64,000 nt of DNA, taken from assembly GCA_009740415.1 (NCBI GenBank), contig WOYE01000008.1, positions 1 through 64,000 on the forward strand, given 5' to 3'. Positions within the stretch are counted from its first letter, which is position 1; the number at the start of each line of letters is the position of its first letter. Below are positions 1-8,666 of this stretch, piece after piece. The DNA comes from Planococcaceae bacterium Storch 2/2-2. GTDB lineage: Bacteria; Bacillota; Bacilli; Bacillales_A; Planococcaceae. The notes beneath the pieces were generated by a model. That model saw only the letters and a list, made by a program, of their open reading frames with translations, ran no database searches and had not been told where the DNA came from. The position numbers and the translations under genes are program-made.

Positions 1-141
1 AAATTCGATTAGCTCGATTTTCTTGCTGGCATCATTTAAGATGTCCAAATTGTGTTTCGTCAACTAACGGGGTTAGTCGATCGAAACGGTTTTATTCATC
101 AACATTTTGCTGTTCAGTTTTCAATGTTCATTTTAAAATAA
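1..141 (-). other. probable rRNA operon leader (upstream of 16S, off the left edge)
   Basis: Read on the minus strand, the DNA after tRNA-Gly carries TTGAAAACTGAAC followed by a leader ending in GAGCTAATCGAATTT. This resembles the boxA-containing leaders of Bacillales rRNA operons, which normally end just before the 16S 5' end. The rRNA itself is not in the window, so this is inferred from similarity. It could instead be a 16S-23S spacer. Confidence 0.5.
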
Positions 142-215
142 TGGAGCGGGCGATGAGAATCGAACTCACATCATCAGCTTGGAAGGCTGAGGTTTTACCA
201 CTAAACTACGCCCGC
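142..215 (-). tRNA. tRNA-Gly (TCC)
   Basis: A full cloverleaf reads on the minus strand. The 7-bp acceptor stem GCGGGCG/CGCCCGC, the T-loop GTTCGATTC, anticodon TCC in loop CTTCCAA, and an encoded 3' CCA are all present. It is the last tRNA of the five-gene cluster and lies next to the presumed rRNA leader. Confidence 0.96.
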
Positions 216-219
216 GATA

Positions 220-306
<87 letters not shown>

Positions 307-390
307 AATAACTATTTATTTTTCCGACATCAGTTATCATAACTGATATTCGTTTGTTTGTCAACACTTTTTTAAAAAGTTTTTAAAAAG

Positions 391-466
391 TGGTGAGCCA
401 TACAGGATTCGAACCTGTGACCCTCTGATTAAAAGTCAGATGCTCTACCAACTGAGCTAATGGCTC
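391..466 (-). tRNA. tRNA-Lys (TTT)
   Basis: 76-nt cloverleaf on the minus strand with acceptor GAGCCAT/ATGGCTC, anticodon loop CTTTTAA (anticodon TTT), T-loop GTTCGAATC and encoded CCA. The 84-nt spacer before tRNA-Leu is AT-rich. Confidence 0.96.
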
Positions 467-468
467 TT

Positions 469-544
469 TGGCTGGGGTAGCTGGATTCGAACCAACGAGA
501 TGACGGAGTCAAAGTCCGTTGCCTTACCGCTTGGCTATACCCCA
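469..544 (-). tRNA. tRNA-Gln (TTG)
   Basis: Minus-strand cloverleaf with acceptor TGGGGTA/TACCCCA, anticodon loop CTTTGAC (anticodon TTG), T-loop GTTCGAATC and encoded CCA. Only two bases separate it from tRNA-Lys. Confidence 0.96.
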
Positions 545-562
545 ACGAACTTATATAAAAAA

Positions 563-637
563 TGGTGACCCCTACGGGACTCGAACCCGTGTTACCGCCG
601 TGAAAGGGCGGTGTCTTAACCGCTTGACCAAGGGGCC
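563..637 (-). tRNA. tRNA-Glu (TTC)
   Basis: Minus-strand 75-nt cloverleaf starting GGCCCCTTGG, anticodon loop CTTTCAC (anticodon TTC), T-loop GTTCGAGTC and encoded CCA. It is the first gene of the tRNA operon, about 55 bp downstream of promoter P2. Confidence 0.96.
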
Positions 638-691
638 ATCTCTACATGATCCGTCAGTCGCTATTGAACTACTCGCTAACCGACGTTTATT

Positions 692-720
692 ATTATATCG
701 TTTCACTTTTGAAAAGTCAA
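692..720 (-). promoter_or_regulatory. stable-RNA promoter P2
   Basis: On the minus strand TTGACT, a 17-bp spacer and a perfect TATAAT (692-697) are followed by AATAAACG. It reads into the tRNA cluster and has the strength expected of an rrn-type sigma-A promoter. Confidence 0.85.
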
Positions 721-787
721 CAACTTTTTTCGGAAAGTTTTTCATGAACTATTCTTCAAGTCGTCGTTCAAAAAGTCAACGTTTATT

Positions 788-816
788 ACTATACAACCTC
801 TTCAATTACTTTGCAA
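788..816 (-). promoter_or_regulatory. stable-RNA promoter P1
   Basis: On the minus strand TTGCAA (811-816), a 17-bp spacer and TATAGT (788-793) are again followed by AATAAACG, as at P2 about 95 bp downstream. Tandem P1/P2 promoters are characteristic of rRNA operons. Confidence 0.75.
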
Positions 817-1009
817 GCTTTTCTTCGAATTAATTTTAATTTAAAAGTTGCTTCATTATATACATTAATTGCTCTATTAGATCCATTGAGTCGCCACGCC
901 TCGTTTTTCGTAAACGAACACATTCTCCCGCTCTTTTCTCTCTTACGTGCGTACGATTTCATACGGGATCTCTTTTAATTGTCGCTATTATTTCGGTCTT
1001 CGAATAAAC

Positions 1010-1049
1010 GAGCTACTCACTTCTCGATGCGGATCGAAGCGAGTAGCTC
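1010..1049 (-). terminator. terminator-like hairpin after tex
   Basis: GAGCTACTC at 1010 pairs with GAGTAGCTC at 1041, with further pairing through CTTC and ATCGA. The hairpin begins 36 bp beyond the tex stop. The U-run on the minus transcript is weak (GTTTATTC), so efficiency is uncertain. Confidence 0.6.
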
Positions 1050-1084
1050 ATATTGAACGAAGTCATTCGAGTTTTCTTTTCTCT

Positions 1085-3253
1085 TTATTTCGCCGGATCA
1101 ATCATCGTCAATTGGATTCTTTGTTTGTCAACATCGACGCGTTCGACCCAAACATCGACGATTTGTCCAAGCTGAACGATGTCAAGAGGGTGTTTGACGA
1201 AACGATTCGCCAACTTCGAAATGTGGACGAGTCCATCTTCCGTCACCCCTACGTCAACAAATGCTCCGAAGTCGACAACATTTCGAACCGTTCCTTGCAA
1301 ATGCATACCTTCTTTTAAGTCGTTCATCGTTAAAACAGTAGAACGCAGTAACGGTTGCGGGAACGAATCACGCGGATCGCGACTCGGCTGCTTTAATTGC
1401 TCTACGATATCTCGCAACGTCTCATTCCCGACGTCGTACGTCTTTTTCCACTCTTTCAATTGTTCTTCTTTCAGTACATTTTGTACCTTCTCCGTTCCTA
1501 TTTCATGAAGTGAAATGTTCAACTCAGCAAGCAATTGTTTAGCAACGTCGTAACTTTCCGGATGAATGCCCGTTCGATCGAGCGGGTTTGGGCTATCCGG
1601 TATTCTTAAAAATCCGATCGCTTGCTCATACGTCTTCGCACCGAGACGCGGCACTTTTTTCAAATCCGTTCGCTTTTTAAATCGCCCGTTTTCCTCGCGA
1701 TACGCCACAATGTTGCGAGCGACCGTTTCATTAATGCCTGATACGTACTGTAAAAGTGAACGGGAAGCGACGTTCACATCGACACCGACTCGGTTAACGA
1801 CTGTTTCTACGACGAACGAAAGAGATTGTTCAAGCTCTTTTTTAGAGACGTCATGCTGATATTGTCCAACCCCGATTGCGCTCGGGTCGATTTTTACAAA
1901 CTCTGATAACGGGTCTTGAATCCGTCTTGCGATAGATACGGCACTCCGTTCTTCAACTTGTAAGTTCGGAAATTCATCACGTGCTGCTTGTGAAGCAGAA
2001 TAAACGCTCGCTCCTGCTTCATTGACGATCACGTACGGAATAGAAAACGACTCTTCCTCTAAAATCGTTGCGACAAACTGTTCGGTTTCACGCGAAGCCG
2101 TACCATTTCCGATGGCAATTAACCGAATCTCTTCATGGCGCAACCAGTCGACCAGCTTACTTTTCGCTTCTTTCACTGCTCGTTCATGTTGTTTTGCACT
2201 GCGCGTCGGATGAGGATAGATGACATCCACTTTTTCCAACGTTCCATACGCATCGACAATAGCAATTTTACAACCTGTTCGAAAAGCAGGATCGATGCTT
2301 AAGACACGCTGATCTTTCATCGGTGGTTGTAACAATAAACTGCGCAAGTTTTCAGCGAAAATGTGAATCGCTTGCTCTTCCGCACGTTCCGTCCATTCAT
2401 TTCTTAATTCTCGTTCAATAGAAGGAACAATTAAACGTTTTAAACTATCTGCGATCGCTTCTTCTAATTGACGTCTCGCTTCCCCTTTTTGATAGCGAAT
2501 GACTTTTTCAGCGATCCGTTTTTGAAGAATGTCTTCAGGAAATTCAATTTGAACGCGTAATACGTTTTCTTTTTCTCCGCGGTTTAATGCGAGCACTCGA
2601 TGCGGAACGACGGAATCGAGCCGTTCTTCATAGTCGTAATACATTTCATAAACACGATTCGTATCTGTCGCATCTTTCTTTTTCTTTGACGTCAACATGC
2701 TCCGCTTTCGACCGATCGTCCGTACGATTTCACGCACAGAAGCATCGTCTGACAGTTGCTCTGCAATAATGTCACGGACCCCTTGCCACACGTCCTCTTT
2801 TGTCTCAAGACCGGTCTGCTCATCGATGAATGATTGAGCAATATCTGATCGAATACGGCCATTCCATACATCTTCAGCCAGTGGTGTTAACCCTCGTTTC
2901 GCTGCTTTCGAACCTCTCGTTTCCCGTTTCTTTTTATACGGTCGATACAAGTCTTCTAAGCGCGCCAACGTTTGCTCTTGCATAATGGCTTGCTTCAAAG
3001 GATCTGTCAATTTACCTTGCTCATCGATCAATCGGATGATCTCTTCTTTTCTTTCCTCTACTTTTTGAATCGCTTCATACGTTTCTTCAATTGTCTTAAT
3101 CGCTACTTCATCGAGCGAACCCGTTTTTTCTTTCCGGTATCGAGCGATGAACGGTACCGTATTTCCTTCTTGTAACAAAGTGACGACGTTTCGAACCGAA
3201 CGTTCATTCAACTTCATCTGTTTCGCTATCCGTTCTACTATAGTTGCAGTCAT
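1085..3253 (-). CDS. tex: Tex-family S1 RNA-binding protein
   Basis: A 722-residue Tex/YdcI homologue, a nucleic-acid-binding factor linked to transcription elongation in other bacteria. The layout is the family's: N-terminal HTH-like helices (NERSVRNVVTLL), a YqgF-like RNase H fold (LSIDPAFRTGCKIAIVD), tandem helix-hairpin-helix motifs (YVSGINETVARNIV) and a C-terminal S1 domain (GTVRNVVDFGAFVDVGV). The ATG at 3253 is preferred to one 13 codons upstream because GAAGG sits at the right distance. It lies after the sigB-operon terminator, as ydcI follows rsbX in B. subtilis. Confidence 0.96.
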   Translation of the reverse strand: MTATIVERIAKQMKLNERSVRNVVTLLQEGNTVPFIARYRKEKTGSLDEVAIKTIEETYEAIQKVEERKEEIIRLIDEQGKLTDPLKQAIMQEQTLARLEDLYRPYKKKRETRGSKAAKRGLTPLAEDVWNGRIRSDIAQSFIDEQTGLETKEDVWQGVRDIIAEQLSDDASVREIVRTIGRKRSMLTSKKKKDATDTNRVYEMYYDYEERLDSVVPHRVLALNRGEKENVLRVQIEFPEDILQKRIAEKVIRYQKGEARRQLEEAIADSLKRLIVPSIERELRNEWTERAEEQAIHIFAENLRSLLLQPPMKDQRVLSIDPAFRTGCKIAIVDAYGTLEKVDVIYPHPTRSAKQHERAVKEAKSKLVDWLRHEEIRLIAIGNGTASRETEQFVATILEEESFSIPYVIVNEAGASVYSASQAARDEFPNLQVEERSAVSIARRIQDPLSEFVKIDPSAIGVGQYQHDVSKKELEQSLSFVVETVVNRVGVDVNVASRSLLQYVSGINETVARNIVAYREENGRFKKRTDLKKVPRLGAKTYEQAIGFLRIPDSPNPLDRTGIHPESYDVAKQLLAELNISLHEIGTEKVQNVLKEEQLKEWKKTYDVGNETLRDIVEQLKQPSRDPRDSFPQPLLRSTVLTMNDLKEGMHLQGTVRNVVDFGAFVDVGVTEDGLVHISKLANRFVKHPLDIVQLGQIVDVWVERVDVDKQRIQLTMIDPAK

Positions 3254-3282
3254 TGAATCGCCTTCTTTCTTTTCATCATGAC

Positions 3283-3308
3283 AAAAAACCATAACCGATT
3301 GGCTATGG
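3283..3308 (-). terminator. sigB operon terminator
   Basis: Just past the rsbX stop the minus transcript forms CCATAGCC-AATC-GGTTATGG followed by six Us. It separates the sigma-B operon from tex. Confidence 0.88.
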
Positions 3309-3316
3309 CTGTCTAC

Positions 3317-3913
3317 TCATTGTAACAGTTGAACTGTCATAAAAGTTGCATCGTCTTGATCGTCCATTTTACGTGACACACGATCCGCTAACGTGAATGC
3401 GTCCCGGCTATGGCTAATGCATTCTTTCGGGCTTTTCGCAATGACGCCGTCCGAATGCATGAAAAACAGATCACCGGCTTCGTATGAATGACTTTCAATC
3501 CGTGGCCGAATCGGGCGCCCCGATAAGTAACCTGGAACCGGGATTGGATAAATCATTTTTCCATTCTGTCTGCGCAAATACATCCGGATGTTTCCAATGC
3601 CGCCGTATTGAAGCGTTTTTTCAAAGAAATCGATTTTTACAATACCGATTGCGGCGCCACGTTTATGTACCATGCGCTCATTGCTTAATTGAAGGAGACG
3701 CTCAATCGGCTCATCTTTGTATTCTTTCAATACCGCTGGAACGACGATCGCTGACTCCTTCGCTTTTTCACCATTTCCGAGCCCATCGGCGATCGCGAGT
3801 AAGGCAAACCGTTCATCGACGTGGACGAAGTAAGCATCCCCTGACTCTCGATTCCCACTTTTCATCTCTGCTTGTATACAAATCTCGATTTGTGGATGTT
3901 CTATTTGCTCCAC
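3317..3913 (-). CDS. rsbX: RsbX, PP2C-type serine phosphatase
   Basis: A 198-residue PP2C-family protein. RsbX dephosphorylates the stressosome proteins RsbS and RsbR and resets the system after stress. PP2C metal-site motifs are visible at SGDAYFV and AIADGLGNGE near the N-terminus and FFMHSDGV and DQDDATFMTV near the C-terminus. Its start lies inside the end of sigB (13-bp overlap), so the two are translationally coupled. It is the last gene of the operon and is followed by a strong terminator. Confidence 0.94.
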   Translation of the reverse strand: MEQIEHPQIEICIQAEMKSGNRESGDAYFVHVDERFALLAIADGLGNGEKAKESAIVVPAVLKEYKDEPIERLLQLSNERMVHKRGAAIGIVKIDFFEKTLQYGGIGNIRMYLRRQNGKMIYPIPVPGYLSGRPIRPRIESHSYEAGDLFFMHSDGVIAKSPKECISHSRDAFTLADRVSRKMDDQDDATFMTVQLLQ

Positions 3914-4707
3914 TCGTCTGCACCACCTGCTACTAATATCGCTTCTTTTAACTTTTTGATCGCTCTTCGTTGCAAGCGGGATACGTGCATTTGGGAAATG
4001 CCTATTTGTTCACCCGCTTCTTTCTGACTCATTTGCTCCATGAACGTGTAATGAATGACTTTACGCTCTTGCTCCGTCAATACGTGAAGCGCTTCTTCGA
4101 CGAGCAAACGTTGATCCGCTTTTTCATAACCGTCTTCTTGTTCGCCCACGAGATCAAACAATGTCACGGTGCCACCTTCTGAATCGGCATTCAACTTATA
4201 ATCCATTGAAAGCGCATGGTAGCTCTGTCCCATCTCCATCGCTTCTAAAACCGCTTCTTCACTTTCCCCTAAGTATTCGGCGATTTCAGCGATGGTCGGT
4301 GATTGTTGTTGGTCGATCGTCAATGCATCGACTGCTTTTTTAATTTTAGGTCCTAATTCTTTAATGCGACGCGGCACGTGAACGTCCCACGTTTTATCAC
4401 GTAAAAATCGTTTGATCTCACCGACGATCGTCGGAACGGCGAACGCTTCAAAACTGCGACCGACATCAGGGTCATACCGACGCATCGCGCCGAGTAAACC
4501 GAGCATTCCGACTTGGGCTAAATCTTCATGATACGATTTCCCGTGCGAATATTTTCTAGCGATCGCATGGACGAGTCGCTCGTAATGAAGGACGAGTTCT
4601 GTTTGAGCTTCTTCATCCCCATCTTCTTGAAAGCGACGCAGCCATTCGAGCACTTTATCTTTCGACGGTTTTGCTTGGCGTTTAGGTGTAGACTCTTTGT
4701 TCGTCAT
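3901..4707 (-). CDS. sigB: general stress sigma factor SigB
   Basis: A 268-residue group 3 sigma-70 factor. Region 2 (HEDLAQVGMLGLLGAMRRYD, then FEAFAVPTIVGEIKRFLRD), region 3 and a region 4 HTH (MSQKEAGEQIGISQMHVSRL) are all present. SigB directs the general stress regulon and is held inactive by RsbW. The gene overlaps rsbW by 26 bp, and a GAGAGG ribosome site precedes the ATG. Candidate SigB promoters lie at 5545 and 39253 in this window. Confidence 0.97.
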   Translation of the reverse strand: MTNKESTPKRQAKPSKDKVLEWLRRFQEDGDEEAQTELVLHYERLVHAIARKYSHGKSYHEDLAQVGMLGLLGAMRRYDPDVGRSFEAFAVPTIVGEIKRFLRDKTWDVHVPRRIKELGPKIKKAVDALTIDQQQSPTIAEIAEYLGESEEAVLEAMEMGQSYHALSMDYKLNADSEGGTVTLFDLVGEQEDGYEKADQRLLVEEALHVLTEQERKVIHYTFMEQMSQKEAGEQIGISQMHVSRLQRRAIKKLKEAILVAGGADEWSK

Positions 4708-5152
4708 GTGCTTCGCCTCTCTCTCCGCCGAAGTACTTCGTCATGAAAACAGTTACACCCTCCTCATGATGAATTTTAACTTCGTCCATAAGCGTCTCCA
4801 TTAAATATAATCCAAGTCCACCTTCACGGAGTAACTCTGGTTCGATTTCTTCATCATAAGGTCCTGTTCGACGTTTAGCCTCCTCGAAATTGAAGCTTTG
4901 ACCGTGATCGGTAATCATCAACTCAACTCGGTCCTCATAGGAAGCACATCCGACGAGCACTTCACCACTCTCATCATCGTATGCGTGTTGAACCGCATTC
5001 GTCACAGCTTCGCTAATCGCGATTTTTAAATCTTCAATCGCATCGTACGTAAACCCGAGACGACTCGCAATGCCGGAAACAGCTAATCGAACGACTCCGA
5101 CGTACTCTGCTTTCGCTGGTACTCTCATTTCTACATAATCGTAGCTCGTCAT
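4682..5152 (-). CDS. rsbW: RsbW, anti-sigma-B factor and RsbV kinase
   Basis: A GHKL-fold serine kinase of 156 residues that binds SigB or phosphorylates RsbV. The N box (SEAVTNAVQHAY), the DHGQSF G1 region and EGGLGLYLME are visible. An in-frame GTG at 5164 abuts the AGGAGG itself, so the ATG at 5152 is the better start. It lies one base beyond the rsbV stop, consistent with coupled translation of the antagonist and its kinase. Confidence 0.96.
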   Translation of the reverse strand: MTSYDYVEMRVPAKAEYVGVVRLAVSGIASRLGFTYDAIEDLKIAISEAVTNAVQHAYDDESGEVLVGCASYEDRVELMITDHGQSFNFEEAKRRTGPYDEEIEPELLREGGLGLYLMETLMDEVKIHHEEGVTVFMTKYFGGERGEAHDEQRVYT

Positions 5153-5153
5153 G

Positions 5154-5480
5154 TTATTCTCCACCTCCTATGCGCTCAACATCGATAATTTCATCCAATC
5201 CTGTAATTTCGAACAAACGGTGCAATCGTCGGTTCGTTCCGACAATTTTTACAGAGCCTTCTGCTGCGTCGACCGATTTGTAAAAACCGACAAAGACGCC
5301 GAGCCCTGTGCTATCCATATAGGATACATCGGTTAAATCGATGACGATATCCGCTTCTTCAAGCGGTGTTACTCGTTCTAGCGCTTCTTTCATTTTAGGT
5401 GCCGTATATGCGTCAATTTCTCCTGCTACGTAAAATACGGTACGTCCTTCTTCTTCTACTCGTTCAATGTTCAATTCCAA
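5154..5480 (-). CDS. rsbV: RsbV, anti-anti-sigma factor
   Basis: A 108-residue STAS-domain protein that releases SigB by binding RsbW when unphosphorylated. The phosphorylated serine lies in the conserved SYMDSTGLGVF segment. The start is TTG at 5480: GGAGG lies 8 nt upstream, and the protein then opens MELNIERV like other RsbV proteins. A GTG at 5495 is too close to the SD. The gene is preceded by the internal sigma-B promoter. Confidence 0.94.
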   Translation of the reverse strand: MELNIERVEEEGRTVFYVAGEIDAYTAPKMKEALERVTPLEEADIVIDLTDVSYMDSTGLGVFVGFYKSVDAAEGSVKIVGTNRRLHRLFEITGLDEIIDVERIGGGE

Positions 5481-5544
5481 AACAGACACCTCCACAATGT
5501 ACTATTTCAATGTTCTTTCCACTTTCCACATAGTTGATACCTAT

Positions 5545-5570
5545 TTACCCTTATTCCCCGACTGATAAAC
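5545..5570 (-). promoter_or_regulatory. sigma-B-dependent promoter upstream of rsbV
   Basis: The minus strand carries GTTTAT (5565-5570), a 14-bp spacer and GGGTAA (5545-5550), close to the sigma-B consensus GTTTAA-N12-15-GGGTAT. It overlaps the end of rsbU, exactly where the autoregulatory promoter lies in B. subtilis. It would transcribe rsbV-rsbW-sigB-rsbX. Confidence 0.85.
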
Positions 5571-6573
5571 CTTCTGTTCGTTTCTTTAAAATGGCGACGG
5601 TAAAGTCGTCATGTAGTTTGAAGTCTTGCAGTTGAGCTAAAGCGTGGTAAAGCTGATCTGACATCTGTTGCGCACTTTCATCTTTCCACTGTCTCAAATA
5701 CGATTGAATGATCGCTTCATCCAAAAAGCCTTCAGACGTTCGAATTTCTGTAACACCATCTGTCATGATCGCGATAAAATCGCCCGCTTCTAATTTCACT
5801 TGCTGTTCTTCATACTGGACATCTTGCTTCACACCGAGCAATAACCCTTTCGATTCTAAATAATGAAATGAATCTGTCGCTGCTCGATAAAGTAAAGCGG
5901 GTTCATGCCCAGCCGAACCGTACGTGAAGATAGAAGTCGACTCATCGTACATCCCATAATACATCGAAATAAACATCGAATCGTCGATACTTTTTTCCAC
6001 GAGGCGATTAATAATGGAGAGTACGTCATGAGGACTCGACTGTTCCTCTGATAAGCTATCCATCCCGAACTTGATCGTCGACATGCAGAGCGCCGCTGGA
6101 ATTCCTTTCCCGATCACATCCGCTACTGCGACACTCACTTTTCGGTCACTATGAGGAGTGAAGTAAATGTAATCGCCACTCATCTTTTTCGCTGGTTCTG
6201 ATACGTAGCCGATATCGAGCTCTTCCATAACCGGCAACGTCGTTTTAATGAGCGTATCTTGCATGTTCGCTGCGATTTCGATTTCCATTTGCAACTCTTC
6301 ACGTTTTTTAATCATACTTTGATGTTCTCTTAAAGCGAGTCCGTAATGGATCATCATTTCAATTAAAAAGTCGTACGATAGCTTAAATGCTTCAGGTGCC
6401 TCAGGAAATAGCGTGCTGATCGCATCTTTATGGAGATGGACGAGATCTTCAGGTGCTACTTCTTGTTCGATAAATTTCCGGCTAAACTGTTGCGCAAAAT
6501 AGAGCACCTTTTCATCTTGACTCGCTAAATATTGCTCGAGTAGTTCTCGATATTGTTGCTTTAACCTTTCCAT
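5551..6573 (-). CDS. rsbU: RsbU, RsbV-P phosphatase
   Basis: A 340-residue PP2C-type (SpoIIE-like) phosphatase that activates SigB by dephosphorylating RsbV-P. The N-terminal RsbT-binding helical domain (about 1-85) is followed by a coiled linker and the catalytic domain. That domain contains SGDYIYF, VADVIGKGIPAALCMS, GSAGHEPALLY, MTDGVTE and LHDDFTVAIL, with the metal aspartates. ATG at 6573 is chosen over GTG at 6582 because AAAGG is correctly spaced only for the ATG. The gene follows rsbT by about 13 bp. Confidence 0.96.
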   Translation of the reverse strand: MERLKQQYRELLEQYLASQDEKVLYFAQQFSRKFIEQEVAPEDLVHLHKDAISTLFPEAPEAFKLSYDFLIEMMIHYGLALREHQSMIKKREELQMEIEIAANMQDTLIKTTLPVMEELDIGYVSEPAKKMSGDYIYFTPHSDRKVSVAVADVIGKGIPAALCMSTIKFGMDSLSEEQSSPHDVLSIINRLVEKSIDDSMFISMYYGMYDESTSIFTYGSAGHEPALLYRAATDSFHYLESKGLLLGVKQDVQYEEQQVKLEAGDFIAIMTDGVTEIRTSEGFLDEAIIQSYLRQWKDESAQQMSDQLYHALAQLQDFKLHDDFTVAILKKRTEGLSVGE

Positions 6574-6586
6574 CTTGATCACACCT

Positions 6587-6988
6587 TTAACGGAGCCATT
6601 TCACCGCAGTAATTTTTGTACCTTTTCCAATTTCTGTTTCAATTTTAAATTCGTCGACGAGTCGTTGAACGCCAGGCATCCCTGCACCGAGTCCCCCCGA
6701 TGTCGTAAAACCGTCCTCCATGACGCGCCGAACATCTTGAATACCTGGGCCGTCATCCGAAGCGATAATTTTCAAACCGGTTCGCTTTCCGTCATGAAGT
6801 CGTTCGATTTCGATTTCACCTGTTCCGGCATAAAGGTAAATGTTTCTTGCGAGCTCACTAATTGCTGTCGTAATACGTGCTTGATCAACCGTTCCAAAAC
6901 CGACTGCTTTCGCCTCGTCTCGTCCAAGTTGTCTCGCTGCCACGACGTCCCACTCTGTATAAATACTTACAGAAGACCGTTCATTCAT
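6587..6988 (-). CDS. rsbT: RsbT, switch kinase
   Basis: A 133-residue GHKL serine/threonine kinase. It phosphorylates RsbR and RsbS in the stressosome and, once released, binds and activates RsbU. Hallmarks are ISELARNIYLYAGTG (N box), SDDGPGIQD and TSGGLGAGMPGVQRL. It lies between rsbS, after a 2-bp gap, and rsbU, in the canonical order. Confidence 0.97.
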   Translation of the reverse strand: MNERSSVSIYTEWDVVAARQLGRDEAKAVGFGTVDQARITTAISELARNIYLYAGTGEIEIERLHDGKRTGLKIIASDDGPGIQDVRRVMEDGFTTSGGLGAGMPGVQRLVDEFKIETEIGKGTKITAVKWLR

Positions 6989-6990
6989 AA

Positions 6991-7356
6991 CTAGCCCTCC
7001 AATTCTTCGTGCAGCTTCTCTAGCCCATTTTCTAAGTCAAGCGCAGTAAGTACTTGCTCTAATCGAATTCCTAATTCGATCAACGTAATCGCTACGGCTG
7101 GCTGAATGCCGGTAATAACGACTTGCGCGCCCATGAGGCGAGACATTTGAATGACATCTCCTAACACTTTTGCAATAAACGAATCGATAAAATCAATCGA
7201 TGTTAGATCAATGACAACTCCTGTTGCGCTCGTCTCGTGTAATTTCGCCATCAAATCTTCTTGAAATTGAATCGCCGTTCGGTCGTCTAACTCCCATTGA
7301 ATCGATACGATCAATGTGTCATACAACTTCAAAATCGGGATTCTAGCGTTCATCAT
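6991..7356 (-). CDS. rsbS: RsbS, stressosome scaffold
   Basis: A 121-residue single STAS-domain antagonist that sequesters RsbT in the stressosome. The regulatory serine lies in [20 protein letters not shown] is 9 nt upstream of ATG at 7356. A TTG three codons earlier in the same frame overlaps that ribosome site. The start overlaps the end of rsbR by 14 bp. Confidence 0.95.
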   Translation of the reverse strand: MMNARIPILKLYDTLIVSIQWELDDRTAIQFQEDLMAKLHETSATGVVIDLTSIDFIDSFIAKVLGDVIQMSRLMGAQVVITGIQPAVAITLIELGIRLEQVLTALDLENGLEKLHEELEG

Positions 7357-8182
7357 GTTTTTCAACCTCCACTACTTTCCGATTCGTCATTTGTAAAGCT
7401 TCTTTCATCCCGCGTTGCAACGTACTCGTCGTCATAAACTCACTCAAATCGACACCGAGTGTAACGAGTGTTTGGGCAATTTCTGGTCGAATCCCGACGA
7501 GTAAACATTGAGAACCGACGAGTCGGACCGCATCCGCTGCTTGAATCAAATGGTGAGCGACCATCGTATCGACGACAGGCACTCCTGTAATATCGAGTAA
7601 AACGACTTCTGCGCGTTGCTCGACGACACCTTCTAACAAGTTTTCCATAATAAGTTTCGCACGCTCCGTATCGATCGTTCCTACGAGAGGCATGACTGAA
7701 ATTTTATCGAATACTGGAATGAGTGAAGCGGATAACTCTTGAAGTGCGACACGCTGTAAATTGACCGTTCGTTCCCACTCCGCTGAATACGAATCGATAA
7801 TACTTTCTCGCAACGGTTCGATCCAATTCATAAATAAGTCAAAAAATGTTCGCAAGTTTCCGGCGTGGATGATGCCTTCCTTCTCTAAAAATTCAAAAGA
7901 TACCGTTGAAAAGCTATCGACTGCTTTATTGACAAATTTGATCGACCAGCCGAAATGAACGATCTTACTTGCAAAATCAATCGACTTATCAACATCTACT
8001 CCTGTGCTCGATTCAATGTTTGAAAGCATTAAATCTGTGAACTCTCGGCTCGTTTTTTCAATTAAATGTTCCGGCATGTAATGGAAGAAATGTTCTTCTT
8101 CTGTTTCTTTCATCCGTTCCATCCAAGCTTTCATAATCTCTTCTTTGTACGTCTTTAAGCCTTCAACAATTTCGTTTGGCAT
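7343..8182 (-). CDS. rsbR: RsbR, stressosome sensor subunit
   Basis: A 279-residue two-domain protein. The N-terminal half (about 1-140) fits the non-haem globin sensor domain and the C-terminal half (about 160-265) is STAS. Threonines targeted by RsbT in B. subtilis correspond to those in VGTIDTE and VVDTMVA. GGGAGG precedes the ATG. It is the first gene of the operon and the only RsbR paralogue in the window; other paralogues are usual elsewhere in such genomes. Confidence 0.95.
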   Translation of the reverse strand: MPNEIVEGLKTYKEEIMKAWMERMKETEEEHFFHYMPEHLIEKTSREFTDLMLSNIESSTGVDVDKSIDFASKIVHFGWSIKFVNKAVDSFSTVSFEFLEKEGIIHAGNLRTFFDLFMNWIEPLRESIIDSYSAEWERTVNLQRVALQELSASLIPVFDKISVMPLVGTIDTERAKLIMENLLEGVVEQRAEVVLLDITGVPVVDTMVAHHLIQAADAVRLVGSQCLLVGIRPEIAQTLVTLGVDLSEFMTTSTLQRGMKEALQMTNRKVVEVEKHDER

Positions 8183-8260
8183 GTTGTACGTTCCTCCCTT
8201 TTCCTAATCTCTCTTTTCATTGTATATGAAATCGGTCCATTTCACACGTAAGTTAAAGGG

Positions 8261-8300
8261 AAAAGCCTTCCAATTTCCCAAGTGGGAATAGAAGGCTTTT
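8261..8300 (-). terminator. ndoA terminator
   Basis: AAAAGCCTTC at 8261-8270 pairs with GAAGGCTTTT at 8291-8300, with an inner TTCCCA/TGGGAA stem. On the minus strand it follows the ndoA stop and ends in a U-run. It separates ndoA from rsbR. Confidence 0.85.
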
Positions 8301-8311
8301 CATATGTATAA

Positions 8312-8662
8312 TTAAAATGTAATTAACCCGAAACTAATTTCAATCGCTCGTTCGACTTCTTTCATGAGCGCCTCATCCAAATGCGTAATTTTATCAGTCA
8401 ACCTCGATTTATCAATCGTCCGCACTTGCTCGAGCAAGATGACTGAATCTCGCTCGAATCCGTGCTTCGACGCTTCTATTTCGACATGTGTTGGCAATTT
8501 CGCTTTTTGAATTTGGGCCGTAATGGCCGCGACGATTACAGTCGGGCTAAAACGATTACCAATATCGTTTTGAATGATGAGGACAGGGCGTGTTCCACCT
8601 TGCTCCGAACCTACGACTGGCGATAAATCTGCAAAAAAGACGTCTCCTCTTTTGATTGCCAA
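8312..8662 (-). CDS. ndoA: EndoA, MazF-type mRNA interferase toxin
   Basis: A 116-residue MazF/PemK-family endoribonuclease, very close to B. subtilis EndoA through [37 protein letters not shown] and [16 protein letters not shown]. EndoA cuts mRNA at UACAU-type sites in its relatives. The start is TTG with GGAGG 8 nt upstream, four bases after the antitoxin stop. Toxin and antitoxin sit directly before the sigma-B operon, the usual Bacillales arrangement. Confidence 0.96.
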   Translation of the reverse strand: MAIKRGDVFFADLSPVVGSEQGGTRPVLIIQNDIGNRFSPTVIVAAITAQIQKAKLPTHVEIEASKHGFERDSVILLEQVRTIDKSRLTDKITHLDEALMKEVERAIEISFGLITF

Positions 8663-8666
8663 TTTT

